Shown: positions 40,168-48,059 of the stretch, piece after piece | Numbering within the stretch: the first letter of the stretch is position 1 | How the letters are laid out: each line of letters starts with the position of its first letter | Assembly: GCF_011355085.1 (NCBI RefSeq) | Contig: NZ_VXCP01000040.1 | Span: 1-64,000 of the forward strand | DNA length: 64,000 bases | Direction of reading: 5' to 3' | From: Pseudomonas akapageensis | Lineage (GTDB): Bacteria > Pseudomonadota > Gammaproteobacteria > Pseudomonadales > Pseudomonadaceae | Translations under genes and position numbers: made by a program | The notes under the pieces: generated by a model | What the model was told of the DNA's origin: nothing | Databases searched by the model: none | What the model saw: the letters and a program-made list of their open reading frames with translations, nothing else

Positions 40168-40716
40168 TCATCCACGCCTGGCCAGGGCACCCATGGCCAT
40201 GAACAGCGCAGCAATCGCCCGGGCCTCATGCAGCTCGCCACGGGCGACCAGGTCGGGGATCTGCGCCAGGGGTACGCGAATGCACTCCAGTGGCTCTGGC
40301 TCGTCGCCGTCCAGCTGGCAGGGACTCAGATTTTCGGCCAGGACCACCCTGTAGCGATGACACAGATGCCCGGGCGCCAGGGTCAACTCGCCCAGCTCGC
40401 TGAGTCGTCCGGCGCGCAGTCCGACTTCTTCGATCAGCTCGCGTTGCGCCGCCTGCAGATAATCCTCGTCCGGTTCGGCGCCGCCCTTGGGCAGGCCCAG
40501 CACGGTTTTCTCCACGCCCACGGCATATTCGCGAACCATCAACACATGCAACGGATCGGGCATCGCCACCAGCATCACCGAGCGGTAGCCGGTGCCGCGC
40601 AGGCGCTCATAGACGCGTTGCTGGCCATTGCTGAATTGCAGGTGCAGGGCTTCGATCTGGAAATGGCCGCTTTCGGCCAGCAGTTCGGTCTTGAGGATGG
40701 TCGGACAGTTGCGCAT
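40168..40716 (-). CDS. nudE: Nudix hydrolase, NudE-like (ADP-compounds hydrolase)
   Basis: The 182-residue Nudix protein has the box GLPKGGAEPDEDYLQAAQRELIEEVGL near residues 74-100 (GX5EX7REUXEEXG). Around it are NudE features: LQFSNGQQRVYERLRG and a VREYAVGVEKT segment before the box, and LDGDEPEPLE after it. NudE hydrolyses ADP-ribose, NADH and similar nucleotides. It is leftward and preceded by a perfect 20-bp operator, so it appears to belong to the steroid regulon, which is unexpected. The ATG is preceded by a G-rich run serving as ribosome site. Confidence 0.85.
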   Translation of the reverse strand: MRNCPTILKTELLAESGHFQIEALHLQFSNGQQRVYERLRGTGYRSVMLVAMPDPLHVLMVREYAVGVEKTVLGLPKGGAEPDEDYLQAAQRELIEEVGLRAGRLSELGELTLAPGHLCHRYRVVLAENLSPCQLDGDEPEPLECIRVPLAQIPDLVARGELHEARAIAALFMAMGALARRG

Positions 40717-40780
40717 GTGCTGCCCCCCGCTGTGGGGAAGGTTTGGAAGTCTCTACTGTGCGCCGAGGTCCGGCGGCCGC

Positions 40781-40800
40781 CATCGTCCAAGCGGACGATG
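40781..40800 (-). promoter_or_regulatory. Perfect steroid-regulon operator before nudE
   Basis: CATCGTCC-AAGC-GGACGATG. Both halves are perfect complements, and the symmetry extends 3 bp each side (CGC/GCG). Centre 74 bp before the nudE start. Confidence 0.8.
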
Positions 40801-40834
40801 GCGTCCAAGGCTGACGTGTCTAAACATAAATCCC

Positions 40835-40921
40835 TGTGGGAGCTGGCTTGCCAGCGATAGCATCACCGCAGTGTTCCAGACAGACCGCGTCGCCTGCATC
40901 GCTGGCAAGCCAGCTCCCACA
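40835..40921. repeat. Pseudomonas REP inverted pair (GTGGGAGCTGGCTTGCC family)
   Basis: Arms GGAGCTGGCTTGCCAGCGAT and ATCGCTGGCAAGCCAGCTCC, spaced about 39 bases, between nudE and tesR. Confidence 0.85.
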
Positions 40922-40964
40922 GGAGGTCAGTTCCCACAGAAGGTCAGCATGACCCTTGCCTGCA

Positions 40965-42095
40965 TTATCCAAGCGTCGCCACGCTGCGCAGGATCAACCG
41001 CACCAACATGGTCTGGCGAGTCACCCCGGTTTTGGAGAACGTCGAGCGCAGGTGTGCCCGTGAAGTGTTGCGGCTGATGCCCAGCTCCTCGGAGGCTTCG
41101 TCCAGGGTCAGGCCGTTGGCCAGCAGCATCGCCAGCTGGGTTTCGGCCGGGGTGAAGTCGAACAGGGCGCGGACGATCTCTTGTGGGGCGCTGGATTGTT
41201 GTTCCGGGTCGCTGATGAAGATCACCACCGTCGGGCACTGTTTGCCTTCGCTCCAGGCCGCCAACGGTACCGAGCGGACGATGATGCCCAGGTCCGCGCG
41301 CCCCGAAGGCCGTTGCACGCGCAGGGCTTCGACCACCGAGGGGTTGCTGCTTTTTTGCGAGAGCAGCGACTGTTTCACCAGGCGGCGAAACTCCTGGGTA
41401 TCACGGGCCGTGCCGACCTGCAGGCCATCGTTGACCAGTTTGATCCCGTCTTTTTCCTGGATCAGCCGGTCAGCAACCTGGTTGGTCTGCAGCACTTTGC
41501 CGGCTTCGTCGAGGATGATGGTACCCACTGCCATTTGATCCACCGCACCGGCATAAAGGTTGCGTTCGGCTTCGATACGGTTGAGCTGCATGTGGATCTT
41601 GATCGAGCGTTCCAGGTGCGGAATGAACTCCGCCAGCAAGGCCTTCTCTTCATCGCCAAAGGCCTTGTCGTCGCGGCCGCGACTGATGCGGATGCGGCAC
41701 TGGGCGCCGTCGCAGGTGTTGATGTCGGCGCCAAGGACCTGGAACACATCCACAGGCTCCATGAAATTCTTGTAGAACTCGCAGTTTTGCCAATCGTCGT
41801 TGGAGACGAATTCGGCCAGGGTAACGACCTGGCGGTTGGGCAGGTCGACGAACGGGTCGAGGGTGAAAAAATGTTTGTTATAGGATGCCGTCGCTTCGGT
41901 CGAGGTGCCGGTGGTATTGACCATCAGCCCGTCCACCTGAGCACTCGGCGGGCGCAGGATGAAGGTCACGAACTTGCTTTGCAGGTAAACATTGAGCTGG
42001 TTGAGGAAGGTCGCCCAGGGAATGTTCTCCAGCGGCCCCTGATAGAGGTTGCCGACCAATTCACTGAATGTCTTGAGGCTGAGGGACTGCTGCAT
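40965..42095 (-). CDS. tesR: LuxR-family regulator of steroid catabolism, TesR-like
   Basis: The 376-residue regulator has a C-terminal LuxR/NarL helix-turn-helix (FTPAETQLAMLLANGLTLDE, then ASEELGISRNTSRAHL at about residues 315-360). A long N-terminal sensory region without receiver or membrane segments precedes it. I chose the ATG giving MQQSLSLKTF; no strong ribosome site is visible and the frame is open well upstream. It is the only regulator inside the steroid cluster. In Comamonas testosteroni the LuxR-type TesR controls testosterone degradation. It follows kshA on the same strand (128 bp gap) and is the best candidate to bind the 20-bp operators. Confidence 0.82.
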   Translation of the reverse strand: MQQSLSLKTFSELVGNLYQGPLENIPWATFLNQLNVYLQSKFVTFILRPPSAQVDGLMVNTTGTSTEATASYNKHFFTLDPFVDLPNRQVVTLAEFVSNDDWQNCEFYKNFMEPVDVFQVLGADINTCDGAQCRIRISRGRDDKAFGDEEKALLAEFIPHLERSIKIHMQLNRIEAERNLYAGAVDQMAVGTIILDEAGKVLQTNQVADRLIQEKDGIKLVNDGLQVGTARDTQEFRRLVKQSLLSQKSSNPSVVEALRVQRPSGRADLGIIVRSVPLAAWSEGKQCPTVVIFISDPEQQSSAPQEIVRALFDFTPAETQLAMLLANGLTLDEASEELGISRNTSRAHLRSTFSKTGVTRQTMLVRLILRSVATLG

Positions 42096-42223
42096 AGGAG
42101 AACCGTTTTTATTGTTGGCGTTGGCAAGGGTCGAGAACAAGCGCCGTCTTCGACCCAGCGCAGCGCCCTGGCACGGGGCCTGACGGGCGCAACAGGTGTG
42201 CCCGTCAGACCGCGCAGCCGGTG

Positions 42224-43267
42224 TCAGACGCGTTCGCGGGCGCGCACGACAAACCGCTTGGTTTCTTCGACATCGACCGGCAGTGCGGCGACGTCGGTGT
42301 AGAACTGCTCGTACCAGCGACGCAGTTGATACACCGGGCCGTCGCCATCGCACAGCAGTGGGTTGTCGACCCGGGTCTTGGTGTGCCAGATGGCCACGTC
42401 TTCGTAGAAGGCTTCCTGTGCCTGCTCCACGTAAGCCTTGGCCATCGCCTGGTTCTGCTCTTCGCTGAGCCCCGGGATCTTTTTCACCAGTACGCCGTAG
42501 CGCAGGGTGAAGCTGTCCAGGTCGATCGGCACATGGCAGTTGAGCAGGATCGAGTGGATTTCCTGGCCATTCATGGCGCCGGTCATTTCAGTGATCTGGT
42601 AGGCGGGGCCGAAGTAGGTGGCCACGGTGCTCAGTTCACTGTCGCCGGACAGGCGCGCGCTGGTACCGCGCATGAATTGAGTTGCCGTATGACCCTGAAA
42701 GACGTTGCTGAACTCGTCCAGATCGGTGCCATGCACCGTATCGAAGTGCGCCATGTCAGCGATGTTATCGATCAGCTCGCGGCAGTTTGTATCGATTTTC
42801 AGCTCGGCGACTTCCCACACAGCCCATTCGTCGTTGAAGCACGCATCGATACGCGGGATGCGCTGCTCGGCGATCGGCGGGTTGCCTTCGGGGTCGTTCC
42901 AGATGAACAGCAACTGGTTTTCTTCCATGATCGGCCAGCTTTTGATTTTGGCCCGTGGTGGAATGCGCTTGGCATAGGGAATGTCATCGCAGACGCCATC
43001 GGCGCCCCAGCGCCAGGAGTGAAACGGGCAGCGGATCGAGTTGCCTTCGACGCAGCCGGTGCTCAGATCGGCGCCCATGTGTGGGCAATAGCCGTCGAGA
43101 ATGTTCAGTTGCCCGTCATCGCCCTGGAAGGCCACCAGGCGGGTGCCGAACACGTCCAGGCGATGGGCCTTGCCGTCGCGGTATTGCGCGGCCAGGCCCA
43201 GGCAGTGCCAGCCACGGGCATAGCGGTCTTCCAGCAGTTTTGTTTCGATGCGGTGCAGGGTACTCAT
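42224..43267 (-). CDS. kshA: 3-ketosteroid 9-alpha-hydroxylase, oxygenase component
   Basis: The 347-residue Rieske oxygenase hydroxylates C9 of androstadienedione-type 3-ketosteroids, which opens ring B when combined with KstD. The Rieske cluster is at residues about 57-85 (CPHMGADL ... CPFHSW). The mononuclear iron site is NIADMAHFDTVHGTDLDEF near 165 (two His; a C-terminal Asp supplied later). The ATG has CGGAGAACAAAAAG upstream. Electrons come from KshB encoded at 55125. Divergent from the esterase gene; an operator lies between them. Confidence 0.92.
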   Translation of the reverse strand: MSTLHRIETKLLEDRYARGWHCLGLAAQYRDGKAHRLDVFGTRLVAFQGDDGQLNILDGYCPHMGADLSTGCVEGNSIRCPFHSWRWGADGVCDDIPYAKRIPPRAKIKSWPIMEENQLLFIWNDPEGNPPIAEQRIPRIDACFNDEWAVWEVAELKIDTNCRELIDNIADMAHFDTVHGTDLDEFSNVFQGHTATQFMRGTSARLSGDSELSTVATYFGPAYQITEMTGAMNGQEIHSILLNCHVPIDLDSFTLRYGVLVKKIPGLSEEQNQAMAKAYVEQAQEAFYEDVAIWHTKTRVDNPLLCDGDGPVYQLRRWYEQFYTDVAALPVDVEETKRFVVRARERV

Positions 43268-43379
43268 CTTTTTGTTCTCCGGAGGTATCACGGGTTGGGC
43301 TACCTCGGGCTCTGACTCAGGCAAGTCGGCAGGTAGCGCTTGTGCACACAAGGGATTCTGCCGCGCCTGCGCAGGAGGG

Positions 43380-43399
43380 CATCGTCTGAACGGACGATG
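43380..43399. promoter_or_regulatory. Steroid-regulon operator in the kshA/esterase divergent promoter
   Basis: CATCGTCT-GAAC-GGACGATG, nearly symmetric. Centre 80 bp before the rightward esterase start and 122 bp before the leftward kshA start, so it may serve both. Confidence 0.75.
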
Positions 43400-43469
43400 G
43401 CTGCTTGACGGTGGGCGGCTCTACTGGCGACACCCAATGTTCCCAAAGACTCGATTCAAGGAGGCGCCC

Positions 43470-44396
43470 ATGCCGCTCGACAGTCAGATCGCCGCTGTGC
43501 TCCAGCAATTCAGTGCCGCGCCGGAGCCGGACTACAGCACGCTTGATGCCGTGCACTATCGTCAGTTCGCCGACAACATGCTGGCCCCCGTTCCCGGCGA
43601 AACCATGGCCGAAGTGCGCGACCTGCGCGTAGGCGGTGCCGAGGGTGAACTAGATGCGCGCCTGTACCGGCCACTGGATCAGCAAGACTTGCCGCTACTG
43701 GTGTTCTTCCATGGTGGCGGCTTCGTGATCGGCACCCTCGACACCCATGACGATCTTTGCCGTTCCCTGGCAAAGCAGGTCGGGGCAGTGGTGGTGTCGG
43801 TCGCCTACCGGCTGGCACCGGAAGCCAGGTTCCCGGCAGCACCGCTCGATTGCTTTGCTGCGACCTGCTGGCTGGTCGAACACGCCGCTGAGCTGGGTTT
43901 TGATGGCCGTCGCCTGGCCGTCGCCGGTGACAGTGCCGGGGGCAATCTGGCGCTGGCCGTGAGCCGCCAGGCGGCGCAACGGCAGGGGCCGAAGATCAGT
44001 TACCAGTGCCTTTTCTATCCGGTGACCGATGGCCGCTGCGACAGTGCGTCTTACCAGGCATTCGCCGAGGGTTACCTGCTTTCGCGGGCGATGATGGGCT
44101 GGTTCTGGCAGCAGTACCTTGTGGAACCCGGACAAATCGACGATCCCCTGGCCTCTCCGCTGGCTGCCGATTCTGTGACAGGGTTGCCTCCCACGACCCT
44201 GATCACCGCTGAGTTCGATCCGTTGCGCGACGAGGGCGAGGCATTTGCCCAGCGCCTGCTGGAGGGCGGCGTGCCGACACGTGTCGAACGTTGCGACGGC
44301 ATGGTGCATGGTTTTATCAGCATGGCGCCATTCGTTGAGCGCGCAGCTCAGGCACTGGCAGCTGCGGCTGCCGACGTGCGCAGGGCGCTCAATTGA
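43470..44396 (+). CDS. Alpha/beta hydrolase, hormone-sensitive lipase family
   Basis: The 308-residue esterase has the HSL oxyanion motif VFFHGGGFVIGTLDTHDD near residue 77, nucleophile VAGDSAGGNLAL near 151, an Asp in AEFDPLRDEG near 248 and His in GMVHGFISM near 278. HSL-family enzymes cleave short esters. In this cluster it could remove acyl groups from steroid esters or act on a lactone. The ATG has AAGGAGGCGCCC upstream. The stop overlaps the next gene's TTG start. Confidence 0.85.
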   Translation: MPLDSQIAAVLQQFSAAPEPDYSTLDAVHYRQFADNMLAPVPGETMAEVRDLRVGGAEGELDARLYRPLDQQDLPLLVFFHGGGFVIGTLDTHDDLCRSLAKQVGAVVVSVAYRLAPEARFPAAPLDCFAATCWLVEHAAELGFDGRRLAVAGDSAGGNLALAVSRQAAQRQGPKISYQCLFYPVTDGRCDSASYQAFAEGYLLSRAMMGWFWQQYLVEPGQIDDPLASPLAADSVTGLPPTTLITAEFDPLRDEGEAFAQRLLEGGVPTRVERCDGMVHGFISMAPFVERAAQALAAAAADVRRALN

Positions 44397-45520
44397 ACGG
44401 CGCGGCGAGTGTGCAGTTCGACAGCGTGCCACAGCTGATCGAAGCCTTGCGTGCCGGCGAGATGGTGGTCATTACCGATGACGAGAACAATGGTGAAGGC
44501 TCATTGCTGATGGCGGCCGAGCAGGTCGATGCGGCGGCAGTGACCTTCATGGCCGTGCAGGCGCGCGGGTTGATCTGCCTGGCCTTGACCGAACAGCGCT
44601 GCGGCGTGCTCGGCCTGGACTTGATGGTGCCCAATTCAAGGGCATCCCATGGCATGGGCTTCACCCGGTCGATCGAGGCAGCCACCGGTGTATCCACGGG
44701 CATCTCGGCTGCCGATCGGGCTCGCTCGATTCAGGTTGCCGTGGCCCCGGGCAGTGGCCCCACCGATCTGGTCCAGCCAGGTCACATCTTTCCGGTGCAG
44801 GCCTTGTCGGGCGGCGTCATGCAGCGCGCCGGGCATGTGGAAGCCGCCTGCGACCTGACCCGCCTGGCCGGCTTGCAGCCGGCAGCAACGCTGGTGAGCA
44901 TCCTCAACGAAGAGGGTGAACTGGCGCGGGGTGCCGAGTTGCATGCATTCGCCAGAGAGCATGGATTACGCATCGGCAGCATCGTCGACCTGATTCACTA
45001 CCGCATCTGTCATGAAGGGACCATCCATCGCTCGGGTGTCTATCCCTTGCATACGCGCCACGGTGAATTCCAGGTGATGACTTACCAGGACACCTACCAG
45101 GGCCAATTGCACCTGGCGCTGGTCAAGGGACGCATCAGCAGCAGCGAAGCGACGCTGGTGCGGGTACAAAGCATCGAGACGCTGCGTGATGCCCTGGGCT
45201 GCGAGACCGAAGGCGGGCCGCAGCAGTGGAACCTGGAGCGTTCGCTGGCCAGCATTGCAGCGGCCGGCTGTGGCGTGGTGGTGTTGCTGGCGCAGAAGGA
45301 AACCCCGGAAGGGGTGCTCGAGCAATTGCGTCATCGCAGTGGCGGCAAGCCCCGGCCGCCGCAGTTTCCGCAACGCACGGTTGGCATCGGTGCGCAGATC
45401 CTGCGCGATCTGAATGTGCGCAAGATGCGCTTGCTCAGCTCGCCCATACCTTACAAGGCTGTGGCGGGGTTTGATCTGGAAGTGACTGAGTTTGTGCCTT
45501 TTCAGGCTTTGACAGAGTGA
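44393..45520 (+). CDS. RibBA-like protein with degenerate active sites
   Basis: The 375-residue protein has the layout of RibBA: N-terminal 3,4-dihydroxy-2-butanone-4-phosphate synthase-like and C-terminal GTP cyclohydrolase II-like domains. The first domain keeps MGFTRSIEAATGVSTGISAADRA and the block HIFPVQALSGGVMQRAGHVEA. Its acidic loop, normally DDEDRENEGD, is TDDENNGEGSLL here. The second domain lacks the Cys triplet that binds zinc (expected SLRCDCG; here ALGCETEG). It is probably a paralogue with altered or lost catalysis. It starts with TTG overlapping the esterase stop, so translation is likely coupled. Confidence 0.75.
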   Translation: MNGAASVQFDSVPQLIEALRAGEMVVITDDENNGEGSLLMAAEQVDAAAVTFMAVQARGLICLALTEQRCGVLGLDLMVPNSRASHGMGFTRSIEAATGVSTGISAADRARSIQVAVAPGSGPTDLVQPGHIFPVQALSGGVMQRAGHVEAACDLTRLAGLQPAATLVSILNEEGELARGAELHAFAREHGLRIGSIVDLIHYRICHEGTIHRSGVYPLHTRHGEFQVMTYQDTYQGQLHLALVKGRISSSEATLVRVQSIETLRDALGCETEGGPQQWNLERSLASIAAAGCGVVVLLAQKETPEGVLEQLRHRSGGKPRPPQFPQRTVGIGAQILRDLNVRKMRLLSSPIPYKAVAGFDLEVTEFVPFQALTE

Positions 45521-45546
45521 TTGTATGGCGACCGCTTGCGCGGTCG

Positions 45547-45616
45547 ATCGCTGGCAAGCCAGCTCCCACAGGGAAAATGCACCGCCCAACCCTGTGGGAG
45601 CTGGCTTGCCCGCGAT
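45547..45616. repeat. Pseudomonas REP inverted pair (GTGGGAGCTGGCTTGCC family)
   Basis: Arms ATCGCTGGCAAGCCAGCTCC and GGAGCTGGCTTGCCCGCGAT, followed by a GCGGCCGC-type stem (45618-45635). Located between convergent genes. Confidence 0.85.
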
Positions 45617-45647
45617 CGGCCGCAAAGCGGCCGCCTGCAATATGTAA

Positions 45648-46598
45648 TCAGGGCTTGATGCCGTTCAGCATCTCTCGGGCTTGCTCCTGCAATTCGCCAG
45701 GCGCCGTCATCCCCCCATCAATCACCGTAATCACCGCATTCCCCTGCCACAACTGATAGGCATCGGCCTGCTGCTGTTCGGCCGTCGGCGTCGGAGGCGC
45801 AACCAGATTGGCGCGCACGATGCCATCGCCGCCGCGCACGGATGTGAAATTGACGCGATCCCAGGTGCCGATCGGGGCGTAGCTGACGCCTTTGACTTCT
45901 GCTGCAGCCAGGGCCGGGTAGTTGATGTTCAACCCGTTGCTGCCGGGCAAGCCGAGAACGTTCAATTTTCCTTTGGATGCTGCGCCTGCCGCCACGGCCT
46001 TCTGGATCACCTGCACGGCAAACTGCGCGGTGTCATCCATGGCGTCGAGGGTCTTGCGGTAGCCGGCCTGCTGATCGCGCATGATCAGCTCCATGTCGAT
46101 CGCGGTGGAAACGGCCACGGCCGGCACGCCCTTGAACATGGCGCGCACGGCAGCGTTCAGGGTGCCGGACATTTGCGTCAGCGGGCCGACGTTTTCGCCA
46201 AAGTTGGTGCCCGACACCACCAGGTCCGGACGGTTATCCTTGAGCAGTACGTCGAGGCCGACGTTGACCGCATCCACCGGTGTGCCAATGGCGGAGGTCT
46301 TGCCTGCAGGCGGGGTGTAGCCCTCGGGCGGGCCGACACAGAATTTGTGCGCATCAAGCTCGGTCACGGCCAGGGCCTGCCCCGGGCTGACCACGCTGGC
46401 GGCGCTGATGCCGCTGCTGTCGTTCAACGGGCCGACCAGGGTCACCTGGTGGCCGGCCGCCGTCAGCGCCTGGTACATCGCATTGATGCCCGGAGCGCGG
46501 CAACCGTCGTCGTTAGTCAGGAGAATGTTCAAGGCATTGGCCTGCAGCGTGAGGCCGGCACTGGCCATGGCAATGACGCCAGTGAGCAGTTTGTTCAT
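45648..46598 (-). CDS. Secreted SurE-like 5'-nucleotidase/phosphatase
   Basis: The 316-residue protein has a signal peptide (MNKLLTGVIAMASAGLTLQA, cleavage near ANA) followed at once by the SurE metal motif LNILLTNDDGCRAPGINAMY. Other SurE features are GPLNDSSGISAA, DLVVSGTNFGENVGPLTQMSG and GVPAVAVSTA. The ATG has GGAGACCTCC upstream. Cytosolic SurE is about 250 residues; this one is exported and longer. It is the last gene of the leftward DUF1302-DUF1329-SurE unit. A role in removing phosphate or esters from steroid conjugates is only an inference. Confidence 0.85.
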   Translation of the reverse strand: MNKLLTGVIAMASAGLTLQANALNILLTNDDGCRAPGINAMYQALTAAGHQVTLVGPLNDSSGISAASVVSPGQALAVTELDAHKFCVGPPEGYTPPAGKTSAIGTPVDAVNVGLDVLLKDNRPDLVVSGTNFGENVGPLTQMSGTLNAAVRAMFKGVPAVAVSTAIDMELIMRDQQAGYRKTLDAMDDTAQFAVQVIQKAVAAGAASKGKLNVLGLPGSNGLNINYPALAAAEVKGVSYAPIGTWDRVNFTSVRGGDGIVRANLVAPPTPTAEQQQADAYQLWQGNAVITVIDGGMTAPGELQEQAREMLNGIKP

Positions 46599-46653
46599 GG
46601 AGGTCTCCGAAAGGGCGCGCCCCGGCCGAACGAGTCGGCCGGGGCGGCGGGGT

Positions 46654-48036
46654 TTAGCGGGTACCGAGCTTGCGCAGGTTGCCGGCGGTGAAGTCGTCGT
46701 CGACGAAGTTGCTGGCATTGAGCTTGGCAGGTTTCTGATCGACCAGCATGCGGTCGACGAGATAGGAGCCCACGATCAGGTCATGGTAGATGCCCAGGCG
46801 GGCATGGAAGCGCTGGATGTCGTAGGCGTAGATCGAGGTCTGCATGTTGGTGCGCCACAGTTGCCCACGGCTGTCGTAGTTGTCTGCCAGGGTGGCTGCC
46901 CAGCTGTCCTCGTCCAGGTAGATCACACGCTTGGCATAGATGTGCCGTGCGTTTGGCTTGAGCGTGGCCTGTACCACCCAGACGCGGTGTTTCTCGTAGC
47001 GCATGACATCGGGGTTGATGTGGCCAGTGGTCGACAGGACCTTTTCGACGTTTACGTCAGGCTCGTCGATCTTGTAGTTGTTGTACGGAATGTAGATTTC
47101 TTTTTTACCGACGATGGACCAGTTGTAGCGATCCGGCGCGCCGTTGAACAGACGGTCTTCGTCATAGACACGGAAACCGCCCGCACCGCTTGGCGAATCG
47201 TAGCCCACGGTCGGCGCGCGGCGCACGCGGCGTTGACCCGGGGTGTATTGCCAGGCCTGGCGAGGCTCGGCGGTGGCGTTGATGAACTCGTGGCCGACGA
47301 CAATCTCACCTTTCTTGCGCACCGGCTCCAGGGTGGTGAGCAAGAAGTGCGAGAGGATCCCGCCCGAAGAGTCCAGGTTCTTTTGCGGGTCGGACCACAC
47401 CGAGAAAATCTTGTAGTCGACCTTTTCCATTACCCGGTTGTTGTCGGGATAGATCACCGCCTGCTGGTACACGGCCTCTTCGGTGCGGGCACGCCCTTGC
47501 ATGGTGTGGTTGAGGATCAGTTCGTTGCCGGTTTTCGGGATCGGGAACGGCGAGGCGCCGAAAGCATTGTTGGTATCGTTGCCGTCGTTGGTGGCTTCGG
47601 CGGTGACGGCGTTTTTCTTGATGTCCTCTTCAGTGGTCTGATCGACCCGGAAATCGCGATGGCTCGGGTAAACCGGCATCTTGAAGGAGTCCGGGTAGCG
47701 CTTGAACAGGGCTTTCTGGCCGTCGGTGAGGTTGGCGGCGTACTGATCCATGTTCTGCGCGGTGATGGTGAACAAGGGTTTTTCCGACGCGTACGGATCC
47801 GGGTATGACGTGCCGACACCACCGAACTTGAGTCCCGGTGGCAGGCCGCGCCATTTACCGGTCCAGGCCGGAATGCTGCCATCGGCATTGCCGGCTTTTT
47901 CCGCGCCCATCGGGGTCAGGTCCTGGCCCAGGCGTGCGGCTTCTTCGTTGCTGACTTTGGCCTGCAGGGCCAGGCTGCTGCCGAGCAGGGCCACGGCCAG
48001 GGTAGTGCGCATCCATGTGTGAGTGATTCTAGACAT
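46654..48036 (-). CDS. DUF1329 family exported protein
   Basis: The 460-residue protein has a signal peptide (MRTTLAVALLGSSLALQA, cleavage near residue 28) and the DUF1329 pattern: NEEAARLGQDLTPMGAEKAG, the GSIPAWTGKW box, and the C-terminal DEDSWAATLADNYDSRGQLW. The chosen ATG (MSRITHTWMR) has TGGAGGAGCACAGC upstream. The family is outer-membrane-associated and usually encoded beside a DUF1302 protein, as here. The pair is found in hydrophobic-substrate catabolic clusters, and an outer-membrane uptake role is inferred. Confidence 0.85.
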   Translation of the reverse strand: MSRITHTWMRTTLAVALLGSSLALQAKVSNEEAARLGQDLTPMGAEKAGNADGSIPAWTGKWRGLPPGLKFGGVGTSYPDPYASEKPLFTITAQNMDQYAANLTDGQKALFKRYPDSFKMPVYPSHRDFRVDQTTEEDIKKNAVTAEATNDGNDTNNAFGASPFPIPKTGNELILNHTMQGRARTEEAVYQQAVIYPDNNRVMEKVDYKIFSVWSDPQKNLDSSGGILSHFLLTTLEPVRKKGEIVVGHEFINATAEPRQAWQYTPGQRRVRRAPTVGYDSPSGAGGFRVYDEDRLFNGAPDRYNWSIVGKKEIYIPYNNYKIDEPDVNVEKVLSTTGHINPDVMRYEKHRVWVVQATLKPNARHIYAKRVIYLDEDSWAATLADNYDSRGQLWRTNMQTSIYAYDIQRFHARLGIYHDLIVGSYLVDRMLVDQKPAKLNASNFVDDDFTAGNLRKLGTR

Positions 48037-48059
48037 GCTGTGCTCCTCCATCAGGGGCT

